Positions 11,293-20,366 of a stretch of 64,000 nt of DNA are shown in pieces. Within the stretch, counting starts at the first letter, position 1. Every line of letters starts with the position of its first letter. The notes under the pieces were generated by a model, which searched no databases, was not told the origin of the DNA, and worked only from the letters and a program-made list of their open reading frames with translations. Made by a program: the position numbers and the translations under genes. Source of the stretch: Hymenobacter jeollabukensis (GTDB lineage Bacteria > Bacteroidota > Bacteroidia > Cytophagales > Hymenobacteraceae); assembly GCF_005771675.1 (NCBI RefSeq), contig NZ_VAJM01000001.1, forward strand, positions 930,001-994,000, in the 5' to 3' direction.

Positions 11293-12864
11293 ATGAAACA
11301 CGTCGTTTCGATCATCCTGCTGCTGCTCGGGCTGCTCAGCGGCGCCCGTGCATTCGGGCAAAGCAAGCCGGCGCAGAACCCCGTCATCTTCGCCGACGTG
11401 CCGGATATGGCCCTGATCCGGGTGGGCCGCACCTACTACATGAGCAGCACCACCATGCACCTGAGTCCGGGCGTGCCGATTATGAAATCGATGGACCTGG
11501 TGAACTGGCAGCTGGTCGGCTACGCCTACGACACGCTGGCCAACGTGGACGCGCTGAATCTGACGAATGGCCAGAGCACCTACGGGCGCGGCTCCTGGGC
11601 CAGCAGCCTGCGCCTGCACCGCGGCACCTACTACGTCACGACCTTCGCCCAGACGACCGGCCAAACCTACGTTTACTCCACCCGCGACATCGAGAAAGGC
11701 CCCTGGAAACGGGCGGCGTTCCGGCCCAGCTACCACGACCACTCCCTGTTTTTCGACGACGACGGCCGCGTGTACCTCGTGTACGGCAGCGGCAAAATCC
11801 GGCTGGTCGAGTTGACCGCCGACGCTGCCGGCGTGCAGCCCGGCGCCCCCGAGCAGGTGCTCATAGCCAACGCCAGCGCCCCGGCCGGGCCCAACATCAA
11901 CCTGCCGGCGGAAGGCTCGCAGCTCTTCAAAATCAACGGCAAGTACTATCTCTTCAACATCGTGTGGCCCAAGGACGGCATGCGCACGGTGCTGGTGCAC
12001 CGCGCCGACCAGCTTACCGGCCCCTACGAAGGCCGCGTGGCCCTGCAGGATCTGGGCGTGGCCCAGGGCGGCCTCATCGACACGCCCGACGGCCGCTGGT
12101 TTGCCTACCTGTTCCGCGACTTCGGCGCCGTGGGCCGCATCCCGTACCTGGTGCCCGTGCGCTGGCAGGATGGCTGGCCCGTGCTGGGCGACCCGGCCGG
12201 CAAAGTGCCCGCCGCGCTGGCGCTGCCCGCCAATAAGCCCCTGATTCCCGGCGTGGTGGCCTCCGACGAGTTCAGCCGGCGCAAGGGGGAAGCCCGGCTG
12301 CCGCTGGTATGGCAGTGGAACCACAACCCGGCCCGCGAGCTGTGGTCGGTGACGGAGCGGCCCGGCTACCTGCGCCTGCGCACCGACCGCGTGGACACCA
12401 CCTTCCTGCGGGCCCGCAACACCCTCACCCAGCGTACCATCGGCCCCACCTGCGCCGGCCGCACCGCCCTCGATGTGTCGCACCTGCAGGACGGCGACGT
12501 GGCCGGCCTGGCCCTGCTGCAGCGGCGCTATGGGCTGGTGGGCGTGACGCAGCGGGGCGGGCAGCGCTTCATCGTGATGGTCAGCGCCGAATCGGAAAAG
12601 CCGGTGGAGCTGCAGCGCATTCCGTTGGTGCAGAACACCGTGTACTTCAAAGCCACCTGCGACTTCACGGACCGCCGGGACGTGGCCACCTTCTTCTACA
12701 GCCTCGACGGCAAGACCTGGCAGCCCATCGGCGCGCCGCTGAAGATGGCCTACACGCTGCCGCACTTCATGGGCTACCGGTTCGGGCTGTTCACCTACGC
12801 CACCCAGCACCCCGGCGGCTACGCCGATTTCGACTATTTCCGCATCGAGGACAAGCTGAAATAA
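11293..12864 (+). CDS. GH43 beta-xylosidase-like enzyme with C-terminal beta-sandwich
   Basis: Secreted GH43 enzyme of 523 residues. The start at 11293 gives a signal peptide (MKHVVSIILLLLGLLSGARA); the in-frame ATG at 11263 lies in repeat sequence and is less likely. Expected acids are present: D38 in ADVPDMALIRVG, D149 in YHDHSLFF and E207 in LPAEGSQL. The HDHS where most relatives have HDPS is a small departure. From about residue 320 to the end is the concanavalin-like domain seen in bacterial beta-xylosidases. It belongs to the hemicellulose run but is separated from the previous gene by a repeat-filled 248-base gap, so it may have its own promoter. Confidence 0.92.
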   Translation: MKHVVSIILLLLGLLSGARAFGQSKPAQNPVIFADVPDMALIRVGRTYYMSSTTMHLSPGVPIMKSMDLVNWQLVGYAYDTLANVDALNLTNGQSTYGRGSWASSLRLHRGTYYVTTFAQTTGQTYVYSTRDIEKGPWKRAAFRPSYHDHSLFFDDDGRVYLVYGSGKIRLVELTADAAGVQPGAPEQVLIANASAPAGPNINLPAEGSQLFKINGKYYLFNIVWPKDGMRTVLVHRADQLTGPYEGRVALQDLGVAQGGLIDTPDGRWFAYLFRDFGAVGRIPYLVPVRWQDGWPVLGDPAGKVPAALALPANKPLIPGVVASDEFSRRKGEARLPLVWQWNHNPARELWSVTERPGYLRLRTDRVDTTFLRARNTLTQRTIGPTCAGRTALDVSHLQDGDVAGLALLQRRYGLVGVTQRGGQRFIVMVSAESEKPVELQRIPLVQNTVYFKATCDFTDRRDVATFFYSLDGKTWQPIGAPLKMAYTLPHFMGYRFGLFTYATQHPGGYADFDYFRIEDKLK

Positions 12865-12922
12865 AGAACGTCTGGCGGCAGGTAGTCATCTGCTCATTCC
12901 CGAAAAGCAAAGCACCCGGACC

Positions 12923-12950
12923 GTCATGTCGAGCGAAGGCGAGACATGAC
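12923..12950. repeat. Short perfect-ended hairpin repeat
   Basis: GTCATGTC at 12923-12930 and GACATGAC at 12943-12950 form a small hairpin in the gap between two GH43 genes. The sequence is a collapsed copy of the GTCATGTCGAGC-type repeat seen at 11153-11254. Confidence 0.6.
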
Positions 12951-12987
12951 AGGCAAAACAGTTCTTCTACCAGCTTCCACCAGCCCA

Positions 12988-14430
12988 ATGACAATGCGCA
13001 ACTTTCGCCGCTGGCGGCAGAATTTACTGCTTACAGGTCGCCACCGTGCCGTCGTCCGGCTCCTGCGCTCCTTTTCAGAGCGGGGACCGGGGGGTGAGGC
13101 GCTCTGCCTGCTAAGCATCCTGCTGCTACTCACCACTGCCGCCACGGCCCAAAACCCGTTCATCACCAGCCAGTTCACCGCCGACCCCACGGCGCGGGTG
13201 TTCGAGGGCCGGGTGTACGTGTACCCGTCGCACGACATTCCCTGCGGGCCGGGGCGCGGGCGCATCGGCTGGTTTTGCATGGAAGACTACCACGTATTTT
13301 CCTCCGCCAACCTCACCGACTGGACCGACCACGGCGTCATCGTGACGCAGAACAAGGTACCCTGGGTGAAGCCCGACAGCTACAGCATGTGGGCCCCCGA
13401 CTGCATCCAGCGCAACGGCAAATACTACTTCTACTTCCCCACCACGCCCCAGGACACGACGCTTAACGGCCGCGGCTTCACCATCGGGGTAGCTGTCGCT
13501 GATAAGCCCACCGGCCCGTTCGTGCCGCAGCCGCAGCCCATCCGGGGCGTGCGCGGCATCGACCCCAACGTGTTTATCGACCGGGACGGGCAGGCCTACC
13601 TGTACTGGTCGCAGGGCCACATCTACGGAGCCAAGCTGAAAGACAACATGCTGGAGCTGGCTGAAGAACCCAAAACCCTCGGCGAGTTGCCGACCAAAGG
13701 CCTCAAGGAAGGCCCCTTTCTGTTTGAGCGCAACGGCGTGTACTACCTCACCTACCCGCACGTGGAGCACCAAACCGAGCGGTTGGAATACGCCACCAGC
13801 ACCTCGCCGCTGGGGCCGTTCAAGGTGCGGGGCGTTATCATGGATGAGTCGCCGACCGGCTGCTGGACCAACCACCACTCCCTGCTGCAATTCAAAAACC
13901 AGTGGTACCTGTTCTACCACCACAACGACCTCTCGCCCCGTTTCGATAAAAACCGCTCCATTCGCCTGGACAGCCTATTTTTCGAGCCCGATGGCCGCAT
14001 CCGCAAAGTCACTCCCACCCTGCGTGGCGTGGGCCTAACCGACGCCCGGCAGCGCATTCAGCTTGACCGCTACAGCCGCCTCAGCCCCCAAGGCGCGGCC
14101 ATTGCCTTGCTGGATACCGCCAACCCGTTTCAGGGCTGGAAAACCGTGCTGTCGGGGCCGCAGGGCTGGGTGCAGTACAACGGCGTGGCCTTCGGCCAGC
14201 AGCCGCTAAAGACCATCACGCTGCGCGTAGCGGCACCGGCCGGCGCCACGGTGCAGGTGCGGGCCGACGCGGCCACCGGCCCGGTGCTGGCGCAAGTCAG
14301 CGTACCGAAAACCAGCGGCTGGCGGGAAGTGCGGGTGTCCCTGGCAGCGTTTCGGCCCGGCACCCACCCCCTGGTCGTGCAGTCCCGGACGGCCGCGCCA
14401 GTCGAAATCGACTGGATCCGGTTTGAATAA
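12988..14430 (+). CDS. GH43 glycosidase with C-terminal CBM6
   Basis: Secreted GH43 enzyme of 480 residues from the ATG at 12988 (12946 and 12994 are alternatives). The catalytic propeller spans about 55-350 with D66 in TADPTAR, D192 in RGIDPNVF and E241 in GLKEGPF. A CBM6-like beta-sandwich occupies about 360-480. The N-terminus is odd: the hydrophobic export segment (ALCLLSILLLLTTAATA) begins only near residue 38, after a basic stretch whose codons 28-38 derive from an intergenic repeat arm (see 13067-13103). The true start may lie downstream of the repeat, or the signal peptide has an extended n-region. It is the last of the four GH43 genes; its stop faces the GH16 gene across two strong hairpins. 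Confidence 0.88.
   Translation: MTMRNFRRWRQNLLLTGRHRAVVRLLRSFSERGPGGEALCLLSILLLLTTAATAQNPFITSQFTADPTARVFEGRVYVYPSHDIPCGPGRGRIGWFCMEDYHVFSSANLTDWTDHGVIVTQNKVPWVKPDSYSMWAPDCIQRNGKYYFYFPTTPQDTTLNGRGFTIGVAVADKPTGPFVPQPQPIRGVRGIDPNVFIDRDGQAYLYWSQGHIYGAKLKDNMLELAEEPKTLGELPTKGLKEGPFLFERNGVYYLTYPHVEHQTERLEYATSTSPLGPFKVRGVIMDESPTGCWTNHHSLLQFKNQWYLFYHHNDLSPRFDKNRSIRLDSLFFEPDGRIRKVTPTLRGVGLTDARQRIQLDRYSRLSPQGAAIALLDTANPFQGWKTVLSGPQGWVQYNGVAFGQQPLKTITLRVAAPAGATVQVRADAATGPVLAQVSVPKTSGWREVRVSLAAFRPGTHPLVVQSRTAAPVEIDWIRFE
13067..13103 (+). repeat. Repeat arm embedded in the GH43 signal-peptide region
   Basis: The stretch gctccttttcagagcgggg...ggtgaggcgctc matches the right arm of the intergenic element at 7852-8048 with few changes. 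Here it is read in frame as SFSERGPGGEAL, immediately before the hydrophobic core of the signal peptide. Confidence 0.65.
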
Positions 14431-14443
14431 AGCTCGAAAGCAT

Positions 14444-14489
14444 GCCCGTAAACGACGGGCCGCCGACTTTGACGGCCGCCGTTTACGGG
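14444..14489. other. Long hairpin downstream of GH43
   Basis: CCCGTAAACG near 14445 pairs with CGTTTACGGG near 14480-14489, extended inwards by GGCCG/CGGCC. It begins 14 bases after the GH43 stop and has no U-run directly after it, so it may stabilise the 3' end rather than terminate. Confidence 0.5.
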
Positions 14490-14541
14490 CCGTCCCACAC
14501 TTTCTCAGACCAGGCTTCGACGGCCGCCTGATTCCTGGAAT

Positions 14542-14602
14542 AACGAAACGCCCGGTACGCGGCGCTGAGCCGGACTCAGCAACGCGTACCGGGCGTTTCG
14601 TT
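14542..14602. terminator. Bidirectional terminator between convergent GH43 and GH16 genes
   Basis: A perfect 20-base-pair stem: AACGAAACGCCCGGTACGCG at 14542-14561 pairs with its exact complement at 14583-14602. The 21-base loop contains a second small hairpin (CTGAG/CTCAG). TTT follows on the + side. It lies between converging stops, as expected for a shared terminator. Confidence 0.75.
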
Positions 14603-14627
14603 TGCCGTTTTGAGGCTTGTACCCGGC

Positions 14628-16079
14628 TTACTCCTTCACGAAACGCTGCGTCTGCACGTGCCCGGCGGTTTCCACGCTCAGCAGGTATACGCCCTTGGGC
14701 AACGTCGTCACGTCGAGCTGCGCGGCGGGCTGGGTGCCGGCGTGTGCCTGGCGCAGCACCGTGCGGCCGAGCAGGTTGGTCACCGTCAGCTGCTGCGGCT
14801 GCCCGGTGGTCAGCCGCACGTTCAGCACGCCTTGCACCGGGTTGGGGTACAGCTCCAGCGGGGCGGCTTTTTCATCCAGGCGGTTAGGAGCAGCCGTAGC
14901 GGAAGCACCGGCCGTTTCGCGGGCAGCGGCGTTGCGGGTGATGCGAATCCAGTTAAGGTTCCAGCCGCCGGTCTGGGCAAACACGCCGAAATTGTACGTA
15001 CCCGCGTTGACGTTGACCGTGCGCGACACCGTCGTCCAGTTCTGCCAGCCGCCGGTGGCCGGCACCGCCGTGTTGCCCAGCTGAATCGAGCCCGCGTTCA
15101 AATCCGACGAGAGGGTGCCGCCAGAGGGGCTGGCCACCCGGTACTCGATGGTGTAGCTGCCCGAGGTCGGGAAGTTCACGTTGTTGTAGGCCAGCCAGTC
15201 GCCGGCATCCACGTAGCCCACGTTCTGCCCGCCTTCGGAGCAGGCTTCCACCTGCACGCCGTTCATGGCCGAGTAGCTTTCGGCCTGAATGGTGGTGGAG
15301 CTGGGCGGCGTGCTGGTTTTCTGGTACACCCGCACGTAATCGACGGACATGGTGGCGGGCAGCTTGCCTTCGTCCACCGTCTGCCCGGGCCAGTTGCCGG
15401 CCACGGCCAGGTTCAGCAGCAGGAAGAAGGGCCGCTGAAACTCCTCGGTGCTGCCCGTGCCGCCCTGAATCAGAATTTCGTGGTACTTGGCCCCGTCGAC
15501 AAACCAGCGGATGTAGCTGGCGTCCCACTCCACCGAGTACACGTGGTAGGCCTCGGGGGAGGTGATGACGTTGCCGCCGTACTCGGCGTGGCCGTTGCTG
15601 TCCCAGTGCACGGTGCCGTACACCTTGTTTTCGCTGTTGATGTGCTCCATCACGTCGATTTCGCCGCAGGCCGGCCAGCCCACCGAGCCGATGTTGGCCC
15701 CCAGCATCCAGAACGCGGGCCATAGTCCCTGGCCCAGCGGCAGCTTCATGCGCGCCTCGATCTTGCCGTAGGTAAACTGCCGGGTGCCCTGGGTTTTCAT
15801 GCGGGCCGAGGTGTAGGGCATGCCGCCCACGCTCTGCTTGCGGGCCGTTATCTGCAATTCCGTGCTCGTCACGGTGGCGTTGGCGCGCTGGTAGTACTGC
15901 CGCTCGTTGTTGCCCCAGCCGCCGCCGCCGGTTTCGAACACCCAATCGGGGCTGATGCTGCCGTTGAACTCGTCGGCCCAGACGAGCTGGTAGGTTTGGG
16001 CCTGGGCGTGGGTGGGCGCGGCCAGGCACAACAAGGCCGCAGCCCCCGCGCCCAGCAGGGAGGTAAACAGGTTTTTCAT
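14628..16079 (-). CDS. GH16 beta-glucanase with CBM6 and T9SS sorting domain
   Basis: Secreted endo-beta-glucanase, most likely laminarinase-type (beta-1,3- or mixed-linkage glucan), of 483 residues. The start at 16079 (MKNLF) gives a signal peptide of about 26 residues; the longer frame to 16124 is less likely. The GH16 domain spans about 28-253 with the motif GEIDVMEH, nucleophile E140 and acid/base E145. A CBM6-like domain at about 262-382 ends in WNLNWIRIT. Residues about 405-483 form a type A T9SS sorting domain (ELYPNPVQGVLNV ... KGVYLLSVET), so the enzyme should be exported and attached to the cell surface or released. It is transcribed towards the GH43 run. With the GH30 genes further right it suggests beta-glucan use. 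Confidence 0.95.
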   Translation of the reverse strand: MKNLFTSLLGAGAAALLCLAAPTHAQAQTYQLVWADEFNGSISPDWVFETGGGGWGNNERQYYQRANATVTSTELQITARKQSVGGMPYTSARMKTQGTRQFTYGKIEARMKLPLGQGLWPAFWMLGANIGSVGWPACGEIDVMEHINSENKVYGTVHWDSNGHAEYGGNVITSPEAYHVYSVEWDASYIRWFVDGAKYHEILIQGGTGSTEEFQRPFFLLLNLAVAGNWPGQTVDEGKLPATMSVDYVRVYQKTSTPPSSTTIQAESYSAMNGVQVEACSEGGQNVGYVDAGDWLAYNNVNFPTSGSYTIEYRVASPSGGTLSSDLNAGSIQLGNTAVPATGGWQNWTTVSRTVNVNAGTYNFGVFAQTGGWNLNWIRITRNAAARETAGASATAAPNRLDEKAAPLELYPNPVQGVLNVRLTTGQPQQLTVTNLLGRTVLRQAHAGTQPAAQLDVTTLPKGVYLLSVETAGHVQTQRFVKE

Positions 16080-16568
16080 AAGGTGTTTGGGTTGGGAATG
16101 GTTGGGTCGGGGTCGGAGGGGCACTACCTGCTTGCGCCAGGAGCCGGGCGGCGGATGCTCAGGGGGCTGATCCGCGGCGGCAATACCCTAATATTTATAC
16201 TTGCCGGGCTAAAATGCAAGCACCAAAACCCTGCGTCTGAAGCCAAAACACGGCCGTTGTACGCTTGCTGCCCCGTGTGGCGTACACTTAGCACACACGC
16301 GGAAAGGCCGCGCAACCAGCCGCCGTACAGTAGCCAGCCGGCGCCGCGTGCGGATAAAAAACACCTGAAAAACGCTACCGAGCCGGCTACTTTTTTCACT
16401 TATTCGCCCTCCCGACTGGTCACTGGCCGGGCTCCGCCTACCCCCTGCTATACCTGGTACCCCGGCGGAAACCCACGCCATGCCAAACCAGCCACTCACT
16501 CGGCGGTAATAACTGGGCCGGACGGCCCCTTTCCCTTCCTGCCTCTCACGCCTAGCCCCCTCCTACTC
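16080..16568. other. Divergent intergenic region between GH16 and pirin genes
   Basis: No gene is seen in these 489 bases. An AT-rich patch at about 16186-16202 (ccctaatatttatacttg) may contain the GH16 promoter on the - strand. The open frame that crosses the region on the + strand is the pirin frame read upstream without protein-like composition. Confidence 0.45.
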
Positions 16569-17495
16569 ATGCTCGACCTCGTCATCGACGCCCGCCCGGC
16601 GGCGCTCAGCGCCGGCTTCAACGTGCGGCGCATCCTGCCCTACCGCCTGCGTCGCATGCTCGGGCCCTTCATTTTCATGGACCACGCCGGGCCGGTGCAG
16701 GTAGCGCCCGAGCAGGTACACAACCTCGACGTGCTGCCCCACCCCCACATCGGCCTCTCCACCGTCAGCTACCTGTTCGGCGGGCAGGTCACGCACCGCG
16801 ACAGCCTGGGCGTGGAGCAGATCATCCGGCCCGGCGAAGTGAACTGGATGACGGCCGGCAGCGGCATTGCGCACTCCGAGCGGTTCGAGGACCCGGCCAC
16901 GCTGGCCGGCGGGCAGCTGGAAATGATTCAGACCTGGGTGGCACTGCCCGAAGCGGCCGAGGAAAACGCGCCGAGCTTCGTGAACTACCAGCCCCAGGAG
17001 CTGCCCATTTTCACCGATACCGGCGTGTGGATGCGCCTGATTGCTGGCGACGCCTACGGCCTCCATAACGACGTGCGCACCCATTCGCCGCTGTTTTACC
17101 TGCACGTAGTGCTGCAGCCCGGGGCGCGATTCGGCCTCCCGCGCGGCTACCCCGAGCGCGGCGCCTACGTGGCCAAGGGCCTGGTGGAAGTGGGCGGGCA
17201 CCGCTACGGCCCCGGCCAGCTACTGGTCTTCACGCCCGGCATCGACCCGGTTATCGTGGCCCTGGAAGCCAGCACGCTGATGCTGCTGGGCGGCGAGCCG
17301 CTGGGGGAGCGGTTTATCTGGTGGAATTTCGTGTCCTCGCGCAAGGAGCGCATCGAGCAGGCCAAGGCCGACTGGCAAGCCGGGCGCATCGCGCTGCCGC
17401 CCAACGACAACGCCGAGTTTGTGCCCCTGCCCGAGGACCGCACCCGCCCGGCCGGCACCGGGGGCGCGGCCCCGCCCCCGCAGGCGCTATCGTAA
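16569..17495 (+). CDS. Pirin family cupin protein
   Basis: Cytoplasmic metal-binding bicupin of 308 residues. The ATG at 16569 is chosen because the pirin fold begins at once (RRILPYRLRRMLGPFIFMDHAGP) and the frame upstream is not protein-like. The N-terminal cupin holds the pirin metal ligands H58 and H60 in PHPHIG, and H102 and E104 in GSGIAHSERF. The second cupin follows from about residue 165. Some bacterial pirins have quercetin dioxygenase activity and others act as metabolic regulators; the sequence does not decide. No operon partner is evident, and the next gene is a tiny membrane peptide 130 bases on. Confidence 0.93.
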   Translation: MLDLVIDARPAALSAGFNVRRILPYRLRRMLGPFIFMDHAGPVQVAPEQVHNLDVLPHPHIGLSTVSYLFGGQVTHRDSLGVEQIIRPGEVNWMTAGSGIAHSERFEDPATLAGGQLEMIQTWVALPEAAEENAPSFVNYQPQELPIFTDTGVWMRLIAGDAYGLHNDVRTHSPLFYLHVVLQPGARFGLPRGYPERGAYVAKGLVEVGGHRYGPGQLLVFTPGIDPVIVALEASTLMLLGGEPLGERFIWWNFVSSRKERIEQAKADWQAGRIALPPNDNAEFVPLPEDRTRPAGTGGAAPPPQALS

Positions 17496-17625
17496 GGCCC
17501 GGATGGTCGTTGAAATTTTCGGCGCGGCGGTGGCGTTGCTACTTTGGAGCCGGCTGCGCCTGACGAGCGGTGCGGCCGGCCTCTGCGTATAGTTCCGCAT
17601 CTTCCCTTCCACTCTCCCCAACGTC

Positions 17626-17742
17626 ATGCAACGCCCCACCCGTCCGCGCCGGACGCTGCCGCCGGCCAACACCAAGTACGTCGTCATTGTGGTCCTCATT
17701 GCCCTGGTGCTCATGTGGCTGCTGGAGCGCTTCGCCGGCTAA
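17626..17742 (+). CDS. Putative 38-residue single-pass membrane peptide
   Basis: A short frame from ATG 17626 to TAA 17742 encodes a basic N-terminus (MQRPTRPRRTLPPANTK) followed by one clear transmembrane helix (YVVIVVLIALVLMWLLERF). The arrangement is that of a small N-in membrane protein. It lies between the pirin gene and a block of repeats and has no recognised family. The composition makes it more convincing than the overlapping frames, but expression is unproven. Confidence 0.5.
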   Translation: MQRPTRPRRTLPPANTKYVVIVVLIALVLMWLLERFAG

Positions 17743-18094
17743 AGAACTGCCGCGGTAAGAACGACCTCATCCAGGCCGTCATGTCGAGCGAAGTCGAGAC
17801 ATCTCGCGTGCTTCGTTGAACGACCAAGAAAGAACGTCATGCTGAGCCCCGCGAAGCATCTCTACCGCACGATTCAACGAAGCGGTAGAGATGCTTCGAC
17901 TGCGCTCAGCATGACGTTCCGGTTTATCACCCCTACCGTCGGCACGCGATATTCTTCGCTACGCTCTGAATGACGTTCTAATCATGCGGGGCGCCTTTAC
18001 CCACAGAGCGCAACGCGCCGCGGCGGAACGGAGTATTTAGCAGCGCCCCGCGGCCGCTGGCCCCTCCGCCGCCGTGCCCGGGCCGCTCCGCCGC
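17743..18094. other. Repeat-rich gap before the GH1-like gene
   Basis: The gap is mostly palindromic repeat: a GTCATGTCGAGC-type arm near 17779-17810, the complete two-armed copy at 17836-17915, and a degenerate arm near 17943-17976. The last 100 bases are GC-rich with no recognisable promoter. No gene is seen. Confidence 0.55.
17836..17915. repeat. Two-armed palindromic repeat (GTCATGCTGAG...GCATCTCTACC)
   Basis: Left arm gtcatgctgag...gaagcatctctaccgc is mirrored by gcggtagagatgcttcgac...ctcagcatgac, with a loop of about 14 bases. Other copies lie at 24646-24735 and 51246-51335, with split arms at 61037 and 61495. It would fold into a long hairpin in either strand. Confidence 0.75.
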
Positions 18095-19402
18095 ATGATT
18101 CCGCAGTTTTTATTCGCCACCGGCATCGAAAACAGCAACCCGACCATTCAGAACGGCCGGGTGCGCATCGATGAAATGGCCAAGTGCCGCCACTACGAGT
18201 TCTGGCAGAAAGATTTCGACCTCGTCGAAGAGCTGGGCATCCACTTCCTGCGCTACGGCCCGCCGATCCATACCACCTGGCTGGGGCCGGGCAAGTACGA
18301 CTGGACCTTCGCCGACCTGACCTTCCGCGACCTGGGCCGCCGCAACATCGCCCCCATCGTGGACCTATGTCACTTCGGCCTGCCCGACTGGCTGGGCAAC
18401 TTCCAGAACCCGAATTTCCCGGCCCTGTTTGGCGACTATGCCCGGGCCTTTGCCGAGCGGTTTCCGTGGGTGCAGCTCTACACGCCGGTCAACGAAATGT
18501 TCATCTGCGCGCAGTTTTCGGCCCTTTACGGCTGGTGGAACGAGCAGTTGAGCAGCGACCAAAGCTTCGTGACGGCGCTCAAGCACATCGTGAAGGCCAA
18601 CGTGCTGGCCATGCACGCCATCGGCGAGGTCCGGCCCGACGCGCTGTTTATCCAGAGCGAGTCGTCGGAGTACTTCCACGCCGAAAACCCGCAGGCCATC
18701 AAGCCGGCCGAGCTGATGAACGCCCGCCGCTTCCTCTCGCTGGACCTCAACTACGGCCGGCGCGTGGACTCGGAGATGTACGAGTACCTGCTCGACAACG
18801 GCATGACGCGCGAGGAATACCACTTCTTCCTGCGCAACCACCGCCGCCACCAGTGCATCATGGGCAACGACTACTACAAAACCAACGAGCACCGCGTGCG
18901 CGCCGACGGCAGCACCACGGCCTCGGGCGAGGTGTTCGGCTACCACGTCATCACCCGCCAGTACCACGACCGGTACCACCTGCCGGTGATGCACACCGAA
19001 ACCAACCTCTGGCAGGGCCCCTGCGGCGACGAGGCCGTGAACTGGCTCTGGAAGGAATGGGCCAACGTGCTGCGCGTGCGCAACGACGGGGTGCCCATCG
19101 TGGGCTTCACCTGGTACTCGCTCACCGACCAAGTCGACTGGGACTCGGCCCTGCGCGAGGACCGCGGCACCGTGAACCCGCTGGGCCTCTACGACCTGGA
19201 CCGCAAAATCCGGCCCGTGGGCGCGGCCTACAAGCAGCTCATCCACGACTGGCGCCAGGTGCTGCCCGCCCAGAGCGTGTGCCTGCAGGTGCCCATTGTG
19301 ATGCCCCACGACGCAAGCCAGGAATGGGCCCAGCAGAAGCAGGACCAGGCCGAAGCTCAGCAGCAGGACAAAACCACCGTGGCCGCCAACGCGCCGAGCT
19401 AA
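18095..19402 (+). CDS. GH1-like family glycosidase (beta-glucosidase type)
   Basis: Cytoplasmic TIM-barrel glycosidase of 435 residues without a signal peptide. The ATG at 18095 is preferred to a GTG at 18074. Acid/base E134 lies in YTPVNEMF, equivalent to the NEP motif. The nucleophile candidate is E302 in MHTETNLW, where classical GH1 enzymes have (T/I)TENG. The C-terminal part (GFTWYSLTDQVDW...NPLGLYDLDRKIRPVGAAY) follows GH1 closely. The departures at both motifs place it in a divergent GH1-related branch, so the substrate is uncertain. An SDR gene follows 179 bases later. The C-terminal 25 residues are low-complexity and rich in Gln. Confidence 0.83.
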   Translation: MIPQFLFATGIENSNPTIQNGRVRIDEMAKCRHYEFWQKDFDLVEELGIHFLRYGPPIHTTWLGPGKYDWTFADLTFRDLGRRNIAPIVDLCHFGLPDWLGNFQNPNFPALFGDYARAFAERFPWVQLYTPVNEMFICAQFSALYGWWNEQLSSDQSFVTALKHIVKANVLAMHAIGEVRPDALFIQSESSEYFHAENPQAIKPAELMNARRFLSLDLNYGRRVDSEMYEYLLDNGMTREEYHFFLRNHRRHQCIMGNDYYKTNEHRVRADGSTTASGEVFGYHVITRQYHDRYHLPVMHTETNLWQGPCGDEAVNWLWKEWANVLRVRNDGVPIVGFTWYSLTDQVDWDSALREDRGTVNPLGLYDLDRKIRPVGAAYKQLIHDWRQVLPAQSVCLQVPIVMPHDASQEWAQQKQDQAEAQQQDKTTVAANAPS

Positions 19403-19581
19403 GGAGCCGGTTAGTTTGCGAGTGGAGGAGGTTGTAAGTTAAAGAGTTGCAGGCTTCGTGCGGCAGCCAAAGCTTACCAGCTGCTCCTTTCCGCAAACCT
19501 TACGTCCTACTCGCCAGCCCGATTCACCCACTCCTGACCCTAACTAATTAACTCACAACCTCCTTAACTCATAAACTCCGA

Positions 19582-20322
19582 ATGACTCGTTTTCAGGATA
19601 AAGTTGCCATCGTTACCGGCGGGGCCAGCGGGATTGGCCTGGCTATTTCGCAGCGGCTGGCCTCGGAAGGGGCGCGCGTGGTATTAGTCGGGCGCACCGA
19701 AAAGCAGCTGACCGAAGGCGCCGAGCTGGTGAAAAAAGCCGGCGCGCCCGAGGTCTGGGCCAGCGTGTGCGACGTATCGGTGGAGGCGCAGGTGGAAGCC
19801 ACCGTGCAGGGCACGCTGGAGCGTTTCGGCCGCCTCGACGTCATCGTCAACAACGCCGGGCTGATGCTGTTCAAGCCCCTGGAGCAGTACAGCGGCGAAG
19901 ACTGGCTGCGCGTGCTGAGCGTGGATTTGCTCGGCTCGTTTTACTTCATCAAGCAGGGCTTTCTGCACATGAAGCGCGGCAGCAGCATCGTCAACGTGTC
20001 GAGCATTCACGCCGTCGAAACCAGCCCGCTGGTGGCGCCCTACGCGGCGGCCAAGGCGGGCGTAAACTCGCTCACCCGCTCGGCCGCGCTGGAAGGCAAG
20101 CCCAAGGGCATCCGCGTCAACGTGGTCATGCCGGGCGCCATCGATACGCCCATGCTCTGGGAAAATCCCAACGTGAAAAGCGGGGTGGAAACCATCGACA
20201 AAGCCGACGTGGGCCGCCCCGAGGACGTGGCCGCCACCGTAGCCTACCTCGCCTCCGACGACGCCGCCTTCGTGCAGGGCGCCGAAATCCGCGTGGACGG
20301 CGGCCGGCTGGATCGGCTGTAG
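19582..20322 (+). CDS. Short-chain dehydrogenase/reductase (SDR)
   Basis: Cytoplasmic NAD(P)-dependent oxidoreductase of 246 residues, the standard length for a classical SDR. The cofactor motif TGGASGIG is at 12-19 and NNAG at 90-93. The catalytic residues are S140/S141, Y154 and K158 in YAAAKAG. The C-terminal PGAIDTPM and VDGG motifs fit 3-oxoacyl-ACP reductase-like or glucose 1-dehydrogenase-like members. It lies downstream of a GH1-like glycosidase, which could hint at sugar oxidation, but this is weak inference. A 197-base repeat element lies beyond its stop, facing the GH30 gene on the other strand. Confidence 0.93.
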   Translation: MTRFQDKVAIVTGGASGIGLAISQRLASEGARVVLVGRTEKQLTEGAELVKKAGAPEVWASVCDVSVEAQVEATVQGTLERFGRLDVIVNNAGLMLFKPLEQYSGEDWLRVLSVDLLGSFYFIKQGFLHMKRGSSIVNVSSIHAVETSPLVAPYAAAKAGVNSLTRSAALEGKPKGIRVNVVMPGAIDTPMLWENPNVKSGVETIDKADVGRPEDVAATVAYLASDDAAFVQGAEIRVDGGRLDRL

Positions 20323-20366
20323 AGGCCGGACGCGCTACGTTTGGGGTTAGCCGGAAAATTCAGAAC

